Source: Psococerastis gibbosa
Taxonomy: Eukaryota; Arthropoda; Insecta; Psocodea; Psocidae
NCBI GenBank assembly: GCA_963971405.1
Contig: OZ020484.1
Coordinates: 15,252,001 to 15,316,000, forward strand
Direction of reading: 5' to 3'
Length of the DNA stretch: 64,000 nucleotides
The first letter of the stretch is position 1, and each line of letters starts with the position of its first letter. The notes beneath the pieces were generated by a model. That model was given only the letters and a program-made list of their open reading frames with translations. It did not search any database and was not told the DNA's origin. Both the position numbers and the translations under genes were made by a program. This document shows positions 23,906 to 35,485 of the stretch, piece after piece.

Positions 23906-23941
<36 letters not shown>
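22575..23941 (+). mobile_element. 5'-truncated non-LTR retrotransposon
   Basis: The insert is bounded by an 8-bp target duplication AACTACCG (22567-22574 and 23942-23949), begins within coding sequence for the region just after the reverse transcriptase, and ends in a run of more than 30 A at about 23910-23942. 5' truncation, a poly(A) end and a target duplication are the hallmarks of target-primed reverse transcription. The pure A-tail and intact frame suggest a fairly recent insertion. Confidence 0.88.
22584..23834 (+). CDS. Non-LTR ORF2 C-terminus with RNase H
   Basis: 416 residues, no internal stop. It starts in the thumb region (VITYGSVVWWTKTT), then an RNase H domain with D143 (YTDGSK), E178 (FQTEVGAI), D204 (YTDSQAA) and D256 (NERADELA), so all four metal ligands are present. 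A Cys/His cluster CRLC...HILFEC sits near residues 346-363. Endonuclease and reverse transcriptase domains are lost to truncation. A retained RNase H places it in the I-like superfamily of non-LTR elements rather than in classic Jockey (family knowledge). It is not a host gene. The ATG at 22584 is coincidental, close to the truncation point. Confidence 0.88.
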   Translation: MVIMPVITYGSVVWWTKTTQVTVTTKLNGLQRLACLCITGAMSTSPGDVLNTLLNLPTLGVFIEAQARMGAYRLELEGCWRSKRSGHSNITKSISEDTLLMPSDRMTPLLSFSKPFNTRIPARKEWNAEEHQTGDNDLVWYTDGSKMENGAGGGVYGETVDKSIVLSLGKYATVFQTEVGAIIKCLEECMEMESKGKTIIIYTDSQAAIKAVEAIKITSKMVWHCINLLIKVCRENSVSLIWVPAHSNFDGNERADELARKGAETPFIGAEPKYGMAYCQARTSVQKWVQRKTAEEWKKVPESRFAKKVIPGPSKKLTDQLLSLSREQARRVVGTLTGHGHFNKHMHRVGVKNDSRCRLCEVEEETAEHILFECEALGKTRYQTLGHPRSEEETIRSNPITKTLEFIKKTGVIRWA

Positions 23942-23945
<4 letters not shown>

Positions 23946-23949
23946 ACCG

Positions 23950-24895
23950 TACTAAAAACAATTTTCACGATGTGTCCCGGTAACTGCTTCGATTTTTTTT
24001 TAAAGTCACGTAGATTCTAGGTAGTCATTACTATTGGAAACAAAACGTACTACCTAGTTCGCTGCCTCCTGCGGGTCTACTATGGTGATTATTGTTACAT
24101 AATCTTAACCTGGGATTAAAAATGTAGGCCCACTGGTGGAATTTTTTCCCGAGAATTAAAGCCCGTCATCGGTGCTTTTCTAAATGAGGCATGACTTAGG
24201 AGTCAAATAGGGTAAGTTACAGTAACAAACCCTCAAAGATAGCTTTCTCAAATACGTTTTAGTTTTTTGTTTTTTTTTTTACGAAAAAATTAGTTTTGAA
24301 GAAAAATCTACCCTACAGCATGTTTCAACATTAGGCAATCATATAGTTTTCCTTATAAGCCTACTATTACGTTTAAATAGGAAATCAAAAAGAGGCTGGG
24401 AAATCCGCTGTTTGCAACTGCCTGAAAATAGCCGGAGGTAATCGACATTATGAATTTGATTTATTTTTGTGTGCTCCCTGTTTGACCATGCTGTGCTTGC
24501 AAGTATGCTATAATACGTTGACAATGATAACTGATAACTGACATTGTAGCGTAAAACGTCTCTTGTAGGTGGTGGCTGGTTTTGCTAAATAGGCTTATGT
24601 AATGATCCCAGACTATAAAGCCTCAGGTAAGTAGCCTATATCTTCTAATAATTTATTAATGGTTTTTGGACGTAAGTGTTTGAAAAAATGCGGTTGAAAA
24701 ATGAAAACCCAATGTCGCCAACACTCCTAACATACATTTTAATTTTTGGTGTGGTTGGCAGGTTGGCAACACTGCAATGTGCAATTCTAAATAAAAATGG
24801 CGGCCCTGTAAACAAGTGGAGTTAAAACTAATTTTAATAATTAAGTTATCCATTGACATCGATTAGAATAGTGCACTTTTTATTTGAAGATCACG
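23950..24895. other. Intergenic region upstream of CCT5
   Basis: No ORF of note. The CCT5 promoter and 5' UTR must lie in the last few hundred bases; the segment at 24770-24895 is unremarkable and I see no convincing TATA box. Confidence 0.4.
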
Positions 24896-27800
24896 ATGGC
24901 AGCCTTCCCAGGTTCTGTAGCTTTTGATGAATATGGGCGTCCTTTTATTATAATTAGGGACCAAGCTCAACAGAAGCGGCTGACTGGAAGTGATGCTTTG
25001 AAGGTAAGATAATTTTGTCTCTTGTGGTCATAATATACAAAGATTGTCTGTTTCTTTGAGTATACGTCATAATTATTAAACTGGAAACCACCTTTCTTAG
25101 TTTTTGGTAAATTCTTGGCTAGCATTTGTCACTATTAACGAGAATTATGCACAGGTGACATATCACCGGTGGGCGAAGTTGAATACGGAAAAAAACTATT
25201 AACAATAGATTATTCAGCTGCTACCGAGTCATATTTTTGCTGACTTTTATGAGCCCGTACTCTTCTAACTAATGTTTGATTCTTTTGTGTCATTGTCATC
25301 CCAAAGGAGGTGTTTTTTAGAAACTTTGCAACCCGCCGCTCTTGTGCGTCCATTTTAATGTATTAGGGTGTTTTCATTGTTTTTATTTTATGTTCCCATA
25401 AAAGATTATCAGAACTGTCCCCAGTGGGATGGTACTGGAGCACCCCCTTGAGGGAACGCCTAAAATGTTTAAAATGTCAACTACCGCTTTAATTGAAGTA
25501 AATATACCTGGCTAAAATATGGTGAATTGAATTCCTTAAATTAACTTTTCCTAGTGCCATTGCGATTAGGTCTCCTTTCAACTCCTTTCCTGGGGTACTG
25601 TCTACATAACATCACTGACTGTCTTGAGTAATGTGCACAAAATGGAATGGCTATTTTGTTCCCGTCCCGGATTTGAATTTGGAGAATATGGCCAACTTCT
25701 AAGGGCGGCTACTACACTGAGGGTCAGTTTTGCCGGACGTGTAATATGAAATATCACGCCACTGATGTTCAAAATTCACTCACGACATATCACGCAAGCA
25801 ACTAATCGGTTAATATATATGCATATTAATATGATATATATAATGCATAATTTATATTAAATTTTTTACTATGGTAACTAAAAATGTCATTTGTTTTGCT
25901 AATTTTATCGAACAACGTCTGCTTAGCTTGTAGTGGGCTGAAAGATCTGTGTGAATGATTTTTCTTACTTCCAGTGGCGTAACGATCGTTTTTCGAAGGG
26001 GGCGGTGTTTAATTTGCCCCCCCCCCCCATTTTCATAATTGCGTAGAATAAGGGGAAAACCGTTCTCAAGGACTTGCGCAGCATTTAAATTAATGACATT
26101 AGTGTCCGTCGCACAGGGGTTCGGGAGACGTGTAGCGGGCCCTCCAAGGGTTGTAATGAATATAAATACAAGCAAGGGGGGGCCCGGGTCAAATTTTTGA
26201 AAATTAGGCCTGAAATGGTGGGGTTTTACGCAATGATAGGAGTAATGATTAGATTTTCCAGACAATTAATAAAACTACTTACAAATTACAGGGGGGATTT
26301 TCCAGACAATTAATAAAACTACTTACAAATTACAGGGGGGGGGGTCTCCCCCGGGTGAAATTGTTTGAAAAATAGGTTCGGAATAGTGGGGTTTTACGCA
26401 TTTTGCAAGTAAAAAGCTTTAGATTTTGCAGGTGACGACTTTATTAAGTTGTTACGTTTTGATGATTTTACAGACAATGAATATAATTACGAGCAGGGGG
26501 GGGGGGGCGGGGGTCTTCCCCGGGTGAAATTTTTGAAAATAGGGCTGAAATGGTAAGGGTTTTGATAGGACTAATGTGTAAATTTTACAGACGATGAATA
26601 TAACTGCATACAAGGGGGGTCGGGGGTCTCCCCCGGGTGAATGATTTTTTTTTTTTAAATAGGTCTGAAACAGTGGGGTTTTAGGCATTTTGATAGTTTA
26701 ACGTTTAGATTTTACAGGCAATGAATCCAATTACGAGCAGGGGGGGGGAGGGGTCTCTCTCGGGTAATAAAATTCTTGAAAAATGAGCATGAAATGGTGG
26801 GGTTTCATGTATTTTGATAGGAGTAACGTTTCGATTTTTACAGACGATAGATATAGGCTAATTGCACACGATGGGGTGCGGGGGTCTCCCCCGGGTGAAG
26901 ATTTTTCTAAAATAGACCTGAAATACGGGGCTTTACGCATCTTGGCAAAAATGTTTGATTTTTCAGATGAGCACTTTATTAAGTTATTACTTTTCAAACA
27001 ATTCGGCCCAAAATATTGAATTTCTATAAAATCGAGGGGTTTTAAGGCTTTAAGTGGTGGCCTTATTCGCTTAAACAAAAGAGTTCAACCTCTTTTGAGA
27101 CATTGTGGTTCGTAAATAGGTAGTTTTTTTTAAAATTAATTTTCAATCAGAGAAAGACCTCTCACATGTGGCATTTCTTTGTTCTATAATTTGCATGTTT
27201 ATTATCTTGTTCGATTTTGCGCCCATGTGGTGCCGAGGCAGACAAATAATGAGCAAATTACAATGGCCACCCGCCGGCCGAGTGGATTTGAATTTTGATT
27301 TTCGGAGTTGCGTTGGGGTCTTGTCACTTGTGGTCTGTGGTCCATTAAAAAAAATAATTTTGTCTAAAATACACGCACTTTACACGCACATCACGCAAGC
27401 TCTGAAAATACACGCATTTCGTGATTTTTCAAGCAAAACGGCAACCTTGCAGTGAGGATTGCCAGTGTAATAGCCGCCCAAGATAATGCGTTGCCCTCAC
27501 ACAGGGGGAATGGGGATGTCACTCTATGCAGGGGGATGTCACTCCATGTTAAAAACTTGATTTCTCCAATACGGCCAACCTCAGTTCCGCTATCAGAAAC
27601 GAGAGGCGCTGTCTGTTTCCCGCCAGTATTCAAATTATCCTACTTTTCTTAAATAAATTTTTAAGTGAAAATATTTCCAAATATTAGCTAATTTAAATGC
27701 AACCTCACTGAAATTCAGCTATACCATCACCTTAACTTATAATTGCAGCAGTGATATTCCATATTGAACTCTGACAATGCAAAACTTCAATCTTTTCATA

Positions 27801-30800
27801 CACTTATGCATGTTAAGTCTAACACTAGTGAATAAAATCTATGTAAAGTAATTTGGTAGACCACGAAAATATTCTATAGGACGTTTTGATGCTTTAATTT
27901 TTCCTCTTCTTATCCCCTTAGGGGGAAGGTATTCCGGCATTGGCGCTTCTACAGCCATCTAAATGACGGTGCGTGAATGTGAGTTGGTCCACACCAGTCT
28001 GGATGTTTCTCGGCAGCGTCATCTCCGCTTCTCCTATTTCCTGGTACCACAATCTCCTCATCCTTTTCCAGGGGATGAGTCTCACCTCACCATTGAACAT
28101 GCCGATTCCATACCAGACGCTTTCCCCCTAGCTTAAGTTATTTCGGCAGTTTTCAACCCAGCTTTGAACTGGTGGCTCCTTTGCCTGTCTGCCAGGGTTT
28201 CTTCAGCTGCCCAGCGTAGCAACCTCACCTCCACCGTATCAGCTAGTAGCCTACTAGCCTACCACGTCCATATATCAAGCAGGGCCTAACCACTTGCTAA
28301 TAATTATTTCTAGTCATTTAACTTTTTCAGCATATCTTTCGGTCTACTAATAGCCCTATTCTTGCCATTTCTCAGAATTTGGCATACGCCTTTCTCTTTC
28401 CATCATTGATGGAGAAGCCTTAAATTATATACCGACAGTAAGTTAGGGCCTAGGTTACATTTTAACAGTGCCTACTTGCTACCTGCTTGGTTATTGCAAC
28501 AAATACGAAGCAAAATAATTAATGAAATCAATATTATATATATTATATCAATATATTGGCCATGCACCTAATTTGTCGAATAATGGCCGAATGCCGAAAT
28601 CGAAATTCGAATGGCATGGCGATTGTTTATTTGTTTATTTATTCATGCGCATCCGTCAAATAACAAGTCAGTAAGCCACTTTTAAAATTAATATATTTTT
28701 ATGTAATCAAAAAATGCAGTTTATATTCGAAAATAATTAGAAAACGTTTTTGTTCTTAATATTATCAATAAAATGAACATAAATGTCTAACGTAGTGTCA
28801 CTAGTTCCGCTACCAGAAACGAGACTGCGCTCTTTTGAATAAATTAAGGCGGGCTATGTCAGTAGCCCTTCTATTCTTTCCTTATTCTGTGAGTCTATGT
28901 TAAAAACTTGATTTATCCAATACGGCCAACCTCAGTTCCGCTGCCAGAAACGAGAGGCGCTGTCTGTTTCCCGCCAGTATTCAAATTATCCTACTTTTCT
29001 TAAATAAATTTTTATGTGAAAATATTTCCAAATTATAGCTAATTTAAATGCAACCTCACTTAAATTCAGCTCTACCATCACCTTAACTTATAATTGCAGC
29101 AGTGATATTCCATATTGAATATGCAGCGAATTTGTCGAATAATGGCCGAAATCGAATGGCATGGCGATTGTTTATTTGTGTACATTTCGGTCATGCGCAT
29201 CCGTCAAATAACAAAATTAATATATTTTTATATACTTAAAAAATTGCAGTTTCTATTCGAAAATAATTAGAAAACGTTTATGAGAATTAAGAGAATTAAT
29301 TCGACGTTTTTGTTCTTAATATTATCAATAAAATGAACATAAATGTCGTCTAACGTAGTGTCACTAGTTCCGCTGCCAGAAACGAGACTGCGCTCTTTTC
29401 AATAAATTAAGGCGGGCTATGTCGGTAGCCCTTCTATCCTATCCTTACTCTGTGCCCTCACACGCCTCACGGTACGAGGGAGTGCAACTATAACAAAAAT
29501 TGTAAAATAAGGTATTGTTAATACACGTATATATTATTATTATTATTACAATTGTCTGCTCTTTAACGTAGGCCCACGGTACATTACGACATACAATTCC
29601 ACACGATATACTGTGTATATATCGATTCAATATTAAATTAAAAACATGAATTTCTATCTCAGTATAATCAAACGAAGCATCCAGAGTTGTCTGCTCTATA
29701 CATAAATTTCTTTGGCCTCAAAATTATGGGAACTTTTCCTTTTAGAGTCACATTCAAGCTGGCAAAACTATTGCCAACACTTTGCGATCTTCACTGGGTC
29801 CAAAGGGACTCGATAAAATGATGGTATCATCAGATGGTGATGTGACCGTAACCAACGACGGTGCCACTATTCTTAAGCAGATGGATGTTGATCATGAAAT
29901 CGCCAAACTTATGGTGCAGCTTTCCCAGTCGCAAGATGACGAGATTGGTGACGGAACTACTGGCGTTGTGGGTAAGTACAAAAGAATTTGCTATTCCGCA
30001 CAATTTTGGTTATTTTTTTTTCAAATGCAGAAGTAAATAGATTTTTTTTTTACTATGACGCAGCATTTCTTGGCATGGAAGCAAACTCGGTTGCTACCTT
30101 CTCCCAAAGCCAAAGCTGCGTTCTGCATAAGTTCAGTGGTCCGGATATGCTTTTGCTTTATATATAAGTACGCAGAACTATAAGTTTTTAAGGAGATTCT
30201 ATGACCAGTATTGCGATAATTTAGGCATGACGACAGAATAAATATCAGTATTCTCTTTGAACACATTGCATTAGCATGAAAACAAGACGTTTTTATAGTC
30301 TTATTGTTTATTGTTCGCCTTTTGTTTATTTTCAATAAAGCCGTTTTTCATTTCATTCTACCATTCAGTGCGTTGGTCATATCTTTAATTTATTTTTTAA
30401 TTTGTTTTTGTAGTGTTAGCGGGAGCTTTATTAGAACAAGCTGAAGTGTTATTGGACAAAGGAATCCACCCCATTAGAATTGCCGATGGCTTCGAACTTG
30501 CTGCTCAGCATTGTGTTGCTCACTTGGATACCATTGCTGATGCGTTCCCAATTTCAAAGGATGATCTTGAGCCATTAATAAAAACTGCAATGACTACTCT
30601 TGGCTCAAAAATGTAAGCATAATTATTCTCTATGCATTTCTCGCATTGCAATTAATTTTTAATTTAGTAATGATCCTTTTGGCTAACTCTGCAAGTAGTT
30701 GAATCCCAGACAGCGCTAACCATCATCGCCTATCTCCGCACCCTTATTTGCCAATGGCTGGATACCATTGTGCGATTCAGGGCAAGTTTTTATGTAAATG

Positions 30801-33800
30801 ATACAAGACGAGTAATTGAATATTGTTACCTTTTAGAATCAACAAATGCCACAGACAGATGGCCGAAATTGCTGTGGACGCGGTCCTTGCTGTTGCTGAT
30901 TTGGACAAAAGAGATGTTAATTTCGAGTTGATTAAAGTTGAAGGGAAGGTTGGTGGAAGGTTGGAAGACACAATGCTTGTCAAAGGTGTTGTGGTAGACA
31001 AAGACTTTAGTCATCCCCAAATGCCGAAACAGCTGCGCGATGTCAAAATCGCTATTCTCACCTGCCCGTTCGAACCCCCCAAGCCAAAAACGAAGCATAA
31101 GCTTGATGTAACTTCTGTCGAAGACTACAGGGAGCTTCGTCGGTACGAGCAGGAAAGGTTCGAAACCATGGTGAAGCAGGTCAAGGATGCTGGAGCCACT
31201 CTAGCTATCTGTCAATGGGGCTTTGACGATGAAGCAAACCACCTTCTCCTTCAGAACGAATTGCCTGCTGTTCGTTGGGTCGGGGGACCTGAGATAGAGG
31301 TTCGTCACATTCTTTAGCATCCTATTCTGACGTTTCCCACGTTGTTTGAAATTGAATGGAAATTTGGATAGGATAGGATATTGTGTTTTTTATCAGTACT
31401 TATTTCTATTCTTCACTACGTAATGAAGGCTAAGTGACAATAGAGCCATCAGGGCTATTCAGGATGTGTGGAAAACCGTGGAGCCTTATTTTATTATTTT
31501 GAATTGAGTACACCAAGCCTTAAAAGGATAGTTGTTTCTATTGACCTATTATAAATGTTTCGAAATTACTTCCCACAGGTTAAAAAAAACCAATTGAATT
31601 GTGCTGAATGCAGTTATAAGGATATTTGTGCATAATGAACTACAGTATATATAGCTTAAATTGGGTTGGGAAATCATTCAATAAAGATCATTGGAATGGA
31701 AATTTCAACTGCAGTGAACTAAATTAATAGTTGTACTTGCAACTCTTTTCTAGCTTATAGCCATTGCTACTGGTGGCCGCATTGTGCCCAGATTTGAAGA
31801 ATTAACGGCTGACAAACTAGGTCATGCTGGTTTAGTTCGTGAATTGTCGTTCGGCACAACAAAAGACAAGATGCTGGTGATCGAGGAGTGTCTGAACTCT
31901 CGCGCTGTGACTATTTTCATTCGCGGCAGCAACAAAATGGTAAGTTGCCAGCTTCACTTGCTGCCTCACGTACAAACACTACTCAACATACTGTAACTCT
32001 TTGGAAATGAAGTAATGTGACCATATTTTTGACACGATTGAAATCATGTGCCATTATGACGAAACATTAGAATCCGGGAAGCTGCTCAGTCTCCGAGATA
32101 CAATCTTAGAAGTCTACGCAGTTCCACTGAAGATGTTGACGAAGCGTTTGGAAGTACGACCACGGGTTATCATCCCGGATTCTACTGCTTCGTCATGTAA
32201 CTCCGGCTGGGAAAGCCTTTGTAATTATACATAATGTAGGAAGTGTGAAATGAAGGAATTAGTCTAAAAATCGATCGTGTAATTTTTTTTTAAATGATTA
32301 ATTTTCAATCTGCAGATCATTGAAGAAGCTAAGCGATCCCTTCACGATGCACTCTGCATTGTTAGGAATCTTGTTCAAGACTCCAGGATAGTCTATGGAG
32401 GAGGAGCGGCTGAAATATCTTGCGCTATTGCTGCTGGAGCAGAGGCAGATAAGGTGAGTTATAAATTATTTAGACCTAATCGTACTTTTCCACTCCTTTA
32501 TCTAGAAAATAGTGATATCGTAAAACCTATGACTCTTCAAATCAAATCTTACTGCGAGGTGAAATATAAAATAATTCTGCCCTTTCAGATCTCATCTTTG
32601 GAGCAGTACGCTTTCCGTGCATTTGCCGATGCTTTGGAAAACATTCCGATGGCCTTGGCTGAGAACTCCGGACTTTCTCCAATTAGTACATTGACTGAAG
32701 TCAAGGCTAGACAAGTCAAGGATAACAATCCCGCTCTAGGGATTGACTGCATGGTCCAAGGAACTAACGGTAAGAATGTAACAGCAAAGGCTTTCCAGTA
32801 GAATCCGGGCTGATGGGCCGTGGTCGAAATGAAAGCGAACTTCCAAACGTTTTGTCAACATCTGCGGTCGACATCTTCAGTGGAACTGCGCAGACTTCTA
32901 AGATTGTATCTCGGAGGCTCAGCAGCGACTGTGAGGGCAGGGGGATGTGCTCTGATATTTATACTAAGCTGCGGGGTGTTGGAGGGTGGAGGTGGAGTCA
33001 TCCTCGTCCCTGATAGGCTCCCTATTTCATTTCGACCACGGCCCATCAGCCCAGATTCTACTGGTTCTTCATTCAAACGGTAAGAAACCAAAACTCAATT
33101 ACTGACGCCTGAAATTATTGCCTAATGGACAATCCAATTTAAACACGCCATGTCTACTTGACCGATAACTATATAGCAGGGTATTGATACAAACGTGCGT
33201 AATCTTTTGACCGAGTAGTAAAGAGTAAACCATCTTTTCTAATTGAAAACATTGTCATCAGCCTACTCATCCTATGAGAAAGTAGGAAAGCTTAGTGAAC
33301 ATAAAAATTGTAAACATGGTGTAAATTAACACAAATTCCAATTGATTTAGTTCTAATTTAAATGTTTTCTGTGTTATTCCAGTGTTTATAACAGATTAAC
33401 TTACAATTTGCATGATAACGTAGGAAACTCAATGAAAATGTAAAATTCGAAATAAATGTAAAAGAAAATCAAGAGAACAATGGAAAGAATGATTATTTAT
33501 TTACGTTTTTTCTAATTTCATATTCTCACTGAATGACTAAGCGATCTGTTGTTTATATTACAATACAAGGTATTAACTAAAGTGTCTATACAAAGCTAAC
33601 CATTCACGAGGGTTCCAAACGGACTCGCGCCAAGCCAAATGGCGCGTCCTGTTCCATTTGGCGTTAGCGCCATTTAGAGGGGTCATCACGACTACGCTGA
33701 ACCAGTCGCTCCAAATCTTTCAAATGGTACTGTGTAAAAATACCTCTTCCATATCGGCACACTGTACAATTTGAAAGATTTAGAAGCGTAGGTAGTGATG

Positions 33801-34128
33801 ACCCCTCTAAATGGCGCTAACGCAGGATGCGCCATTTGGCTTGGCCCGAGTCCGTTTGGAGCCCTCATGAATGGCTAGCTTCAGAAACCCGAGAAGCACA
33901 TGAAAGGTCATTAGATATCAAAATCTTAAAATGGGATGACATAGTTAGTCTCTGTTCGGAGTGCAGCAGGCTATATTTCAATTGTATTTGTTTTCAGATA
34001 TGAAATCCCAGAACGTCATTGAAAGTCTCCACTCCAAGAAGCAACAATTACTGTTAGCTACTCAGCTTGTGAAAATGATCCTTAAAATTGATGATATTCG
34101 ATCACCAGCGGATAGCCAAGGCCTCTAA
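24896..34128 (+). CDS. CCT5: T-complex protein 1 subunit epsilon (CCT5)
   Basis: One of eight paralogous subunits of the cytosolic chaperonin TRiC/CCT, which folds actin, tubulin and other proteins using ATP. Exons: 24896-25003, 29746-29971, 30414-30612, 30837-31299, 31754-31939, 32316-32453, 32589-32769, 33998-34128 (stop TAA), 1632 nt, 543 aa; the human protein is 541 by memory. Exon 1 reads [20 protein letters not shown], the epsilon-specific N-terminus. Group II chaperonin ATP motifs NDGATIL and GDGTTG are in exon 2, the epsilon-typical [20 protein letters not shown] in exon 4, and the end is [20 protein letters not shown]. Exon 4 ends at an unusual GTTCGT donor. Intron 1 is 4.7 kb of repeats; introns 5 and 7 carry Penelope-related pieces, the latter on the splice donor itself. 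The coding sequence is intact. Confidence 0.97.
25976..26960 (+). repeat. Tandem array of GTCTCCCCCGGG-containing units
   Basis: At least five diverged units of about 110-170 bp. Each has a poly-G run, GGTCTCCCCCGGGTGAA (positions about 26343, 26513, 26625, 26753, 26884), then TGAAATGGTGGGGTTTTACGC and ATTTTACAGACAATGAATA. A short direct duplication of about 46 bp lies at 26250-26340. The same unit family occurs inverted in the NAF1 intron at about 50640-51965. Confidence 0.75.
27547..29456. repeat. Interleaved duplicated segments in CCT5 intron 1
   Basis: Segment 27547-27768 is repeated nearly exactly at 28898-29119. Segment 28570-28892 is repeated at 29128-29456 with several short indels. 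The second pair abuts the first, so the arrangement is A-x-B-A-B. The content is non-coding. Between them, 27780-28560 has no recognised gene. Confidence 0.75.
32058..32232 (+). repeat. Penelope-related arm, solo copy in CCT5 intron 5
   Basis: Contains GAAGTCTACGCAGTTCCACTG, AAGATGTTGACGAAGCGTTTGG and CCCGGATTCTACTG, aligned with 17640-17750, plus the same 3' tail (CTCCGGCTGGGAAAGCCTTTG). It is a deleted, diverged copy with no coding sequence and no clear target duplication. Confidence 0.65.
32777..33075. mobile_element. Penelope-related foldback copy on CCT5 splice donor
   Basis: A 299-bp insert flanked by 11-bp direct repeats AACGGTAAGAA (32766-32776 and 33076-33086). It begins TGTAACAGCAAAGGCTTTC, the reverse complement of the tail end of the slit-intron element, and has inverted arms (about 32797-32840 and 33019-33075, with AGTAGAATCC...GGATTCTACT-type ends). 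It lacks coding sequence. Because the duplicated target contains the exon 7 donor, an intact G/GTAAGA now stands on both sides of the insert. Confidence 0.85.
33594..33880. repeat. Foldback MITE family E
   Basis: Long inverted arms: AGCTAACCATTCACGAGGGT at the left and the inverse of AGCTAGCCATTCATGAGGGC at the right, continuing through CCAAACGGACTCG and CCAAATGGCGC. The arms extend inward past AAATGGCGCTAACG to a loop of roughly 60 bp. It lies in CCT5 intron 7. Single copy here. Confidence 0.8.
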
Positions 34129-35485
34129 CTATCTAATGCCACGGATATTACTGGAATAACTAACACCAATTAGCTTCTTCACCAATATTGCACTAACGAT
34201 AGCGGATACGGAAGTTTTGCTTTAATTTTTTTTGCTGAGTGATCAGAATAATCAGGCAGGTAGGGTACCTTACCTACCGGAAGGTACAGGTACCTTTCTA
34301 TGTATTATGAATCCTATCTTGAATGCTTTAACAATACATCAATTTTTAATCTTTATTTTTTAATGCAGAAGAAAATAATAAGGGCATAACCAATAAAATT
34401 CTGGATAATTTTATTGCTCAGAACAAGATTCCCAATGTTATTTCAATTATGAATTAGTTCAATTTATAGTGAAATTTTATTTCTAAAATAGCATTATTAT
34501 TATTTTTTCGTAATTATCAATTTTTGTTTGTCGTAATGATGGTATATAGGGTAATACTACAAACCAAATTTGATAATTAAATAAAGAATTGCATTTTTGC
34601 AATAAAGTAGTACGATGTTCGGTTATATAGATTTGCAACTGAGCTAACTTGCCTAAGAACACGAATCTTATTGAAGAGCATGTCAAGTCTAGTTTCTATT
34701 CACTGGGTGGACTTTTGGTGTAGTGGGAACACGATGCCCCTACTTTGTTTATTGCTCTCCAATTTATACGTAGTATAAGGAAACCTCAGTGACGGTCGAA
34801 ATTTTCGATTCCGAGATTTTGAGGTCCCAGGAACCAAGAAAAGTGTTTATTACGAAATGTCTGTCTTCATCCATTTCCGGGCAAACTAATCGGTCGATTT
34901 TGATGAAATTCAGCATGTAGGTTCACAAAAATCATACCTCGTGCCCTGTCAGTGTTGCTGTGTGGTAATGTGTTGGTCTGTCCTATCAGAATTCATCTCA
35001 CCTCCAGTGAGTCAGTGACGTCAGGCGGACACCCCCCCGAGATATCGGAAATGTAACCATAGGAAAATTATTTACCATGAAATTACTCAATAAATTGGAA
35101 AGCATGTTCGAGTAAACTCGGACCGGTTCTTTATTGATTGGATTCTACACTTGAAATTCGAAGGAGTTTCATGTGTCATAAACTGCTCAGTTTCCAATAA
35201 GTAATAAAAAATACATTATACTGTCCAAAACCAGGGAGTTCGGCAAGTTATCCAAACCTTATATTTTCCGCCATTTTGAAATTTCGCGGTCTTTTATCTG
35301 CTTCCACGGGACCACGACTTTAAAAAAAAGTATTAACTCGACTTGATCAGCTGTTTTTTGTTTGTGAATGGCGAATATCAAACCTGAGTAATTTTTCAAA
35401 TATATTAATGCGTGGTGCATAAACCTATGGGGCAACTCGAAATCATGGAAGAAGTTCAATGAAATAAGTATTAATTATTGTAAAT
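34129..35485. other. Intergenic region with repeat family F copy
   Basis: CCT5 3' sequence is followed by a copy of family F at about 34753-35135, which starts TGCTCTCCAATTTATACG and ends AAATTGGAAAGCATGTTCGA, then GACCGGTTCTTTA. The kinase promoter is presumably within 35140-35485; no motif stands out. Confidence 0.55.

Noticed and set aside
32797..32830. Hammerhead-ribozyme-like core (CTGATG...GAAA) in the Penelope-related arm
   Set aside because: Penelope elements can carry hammerhead motifs, and a GGCC-GU-GGUC stem could form between the two parts. The A after CUGAUG is missing, stems I and III with a cleavage triplet could not be placed, and the other copies change core bases.
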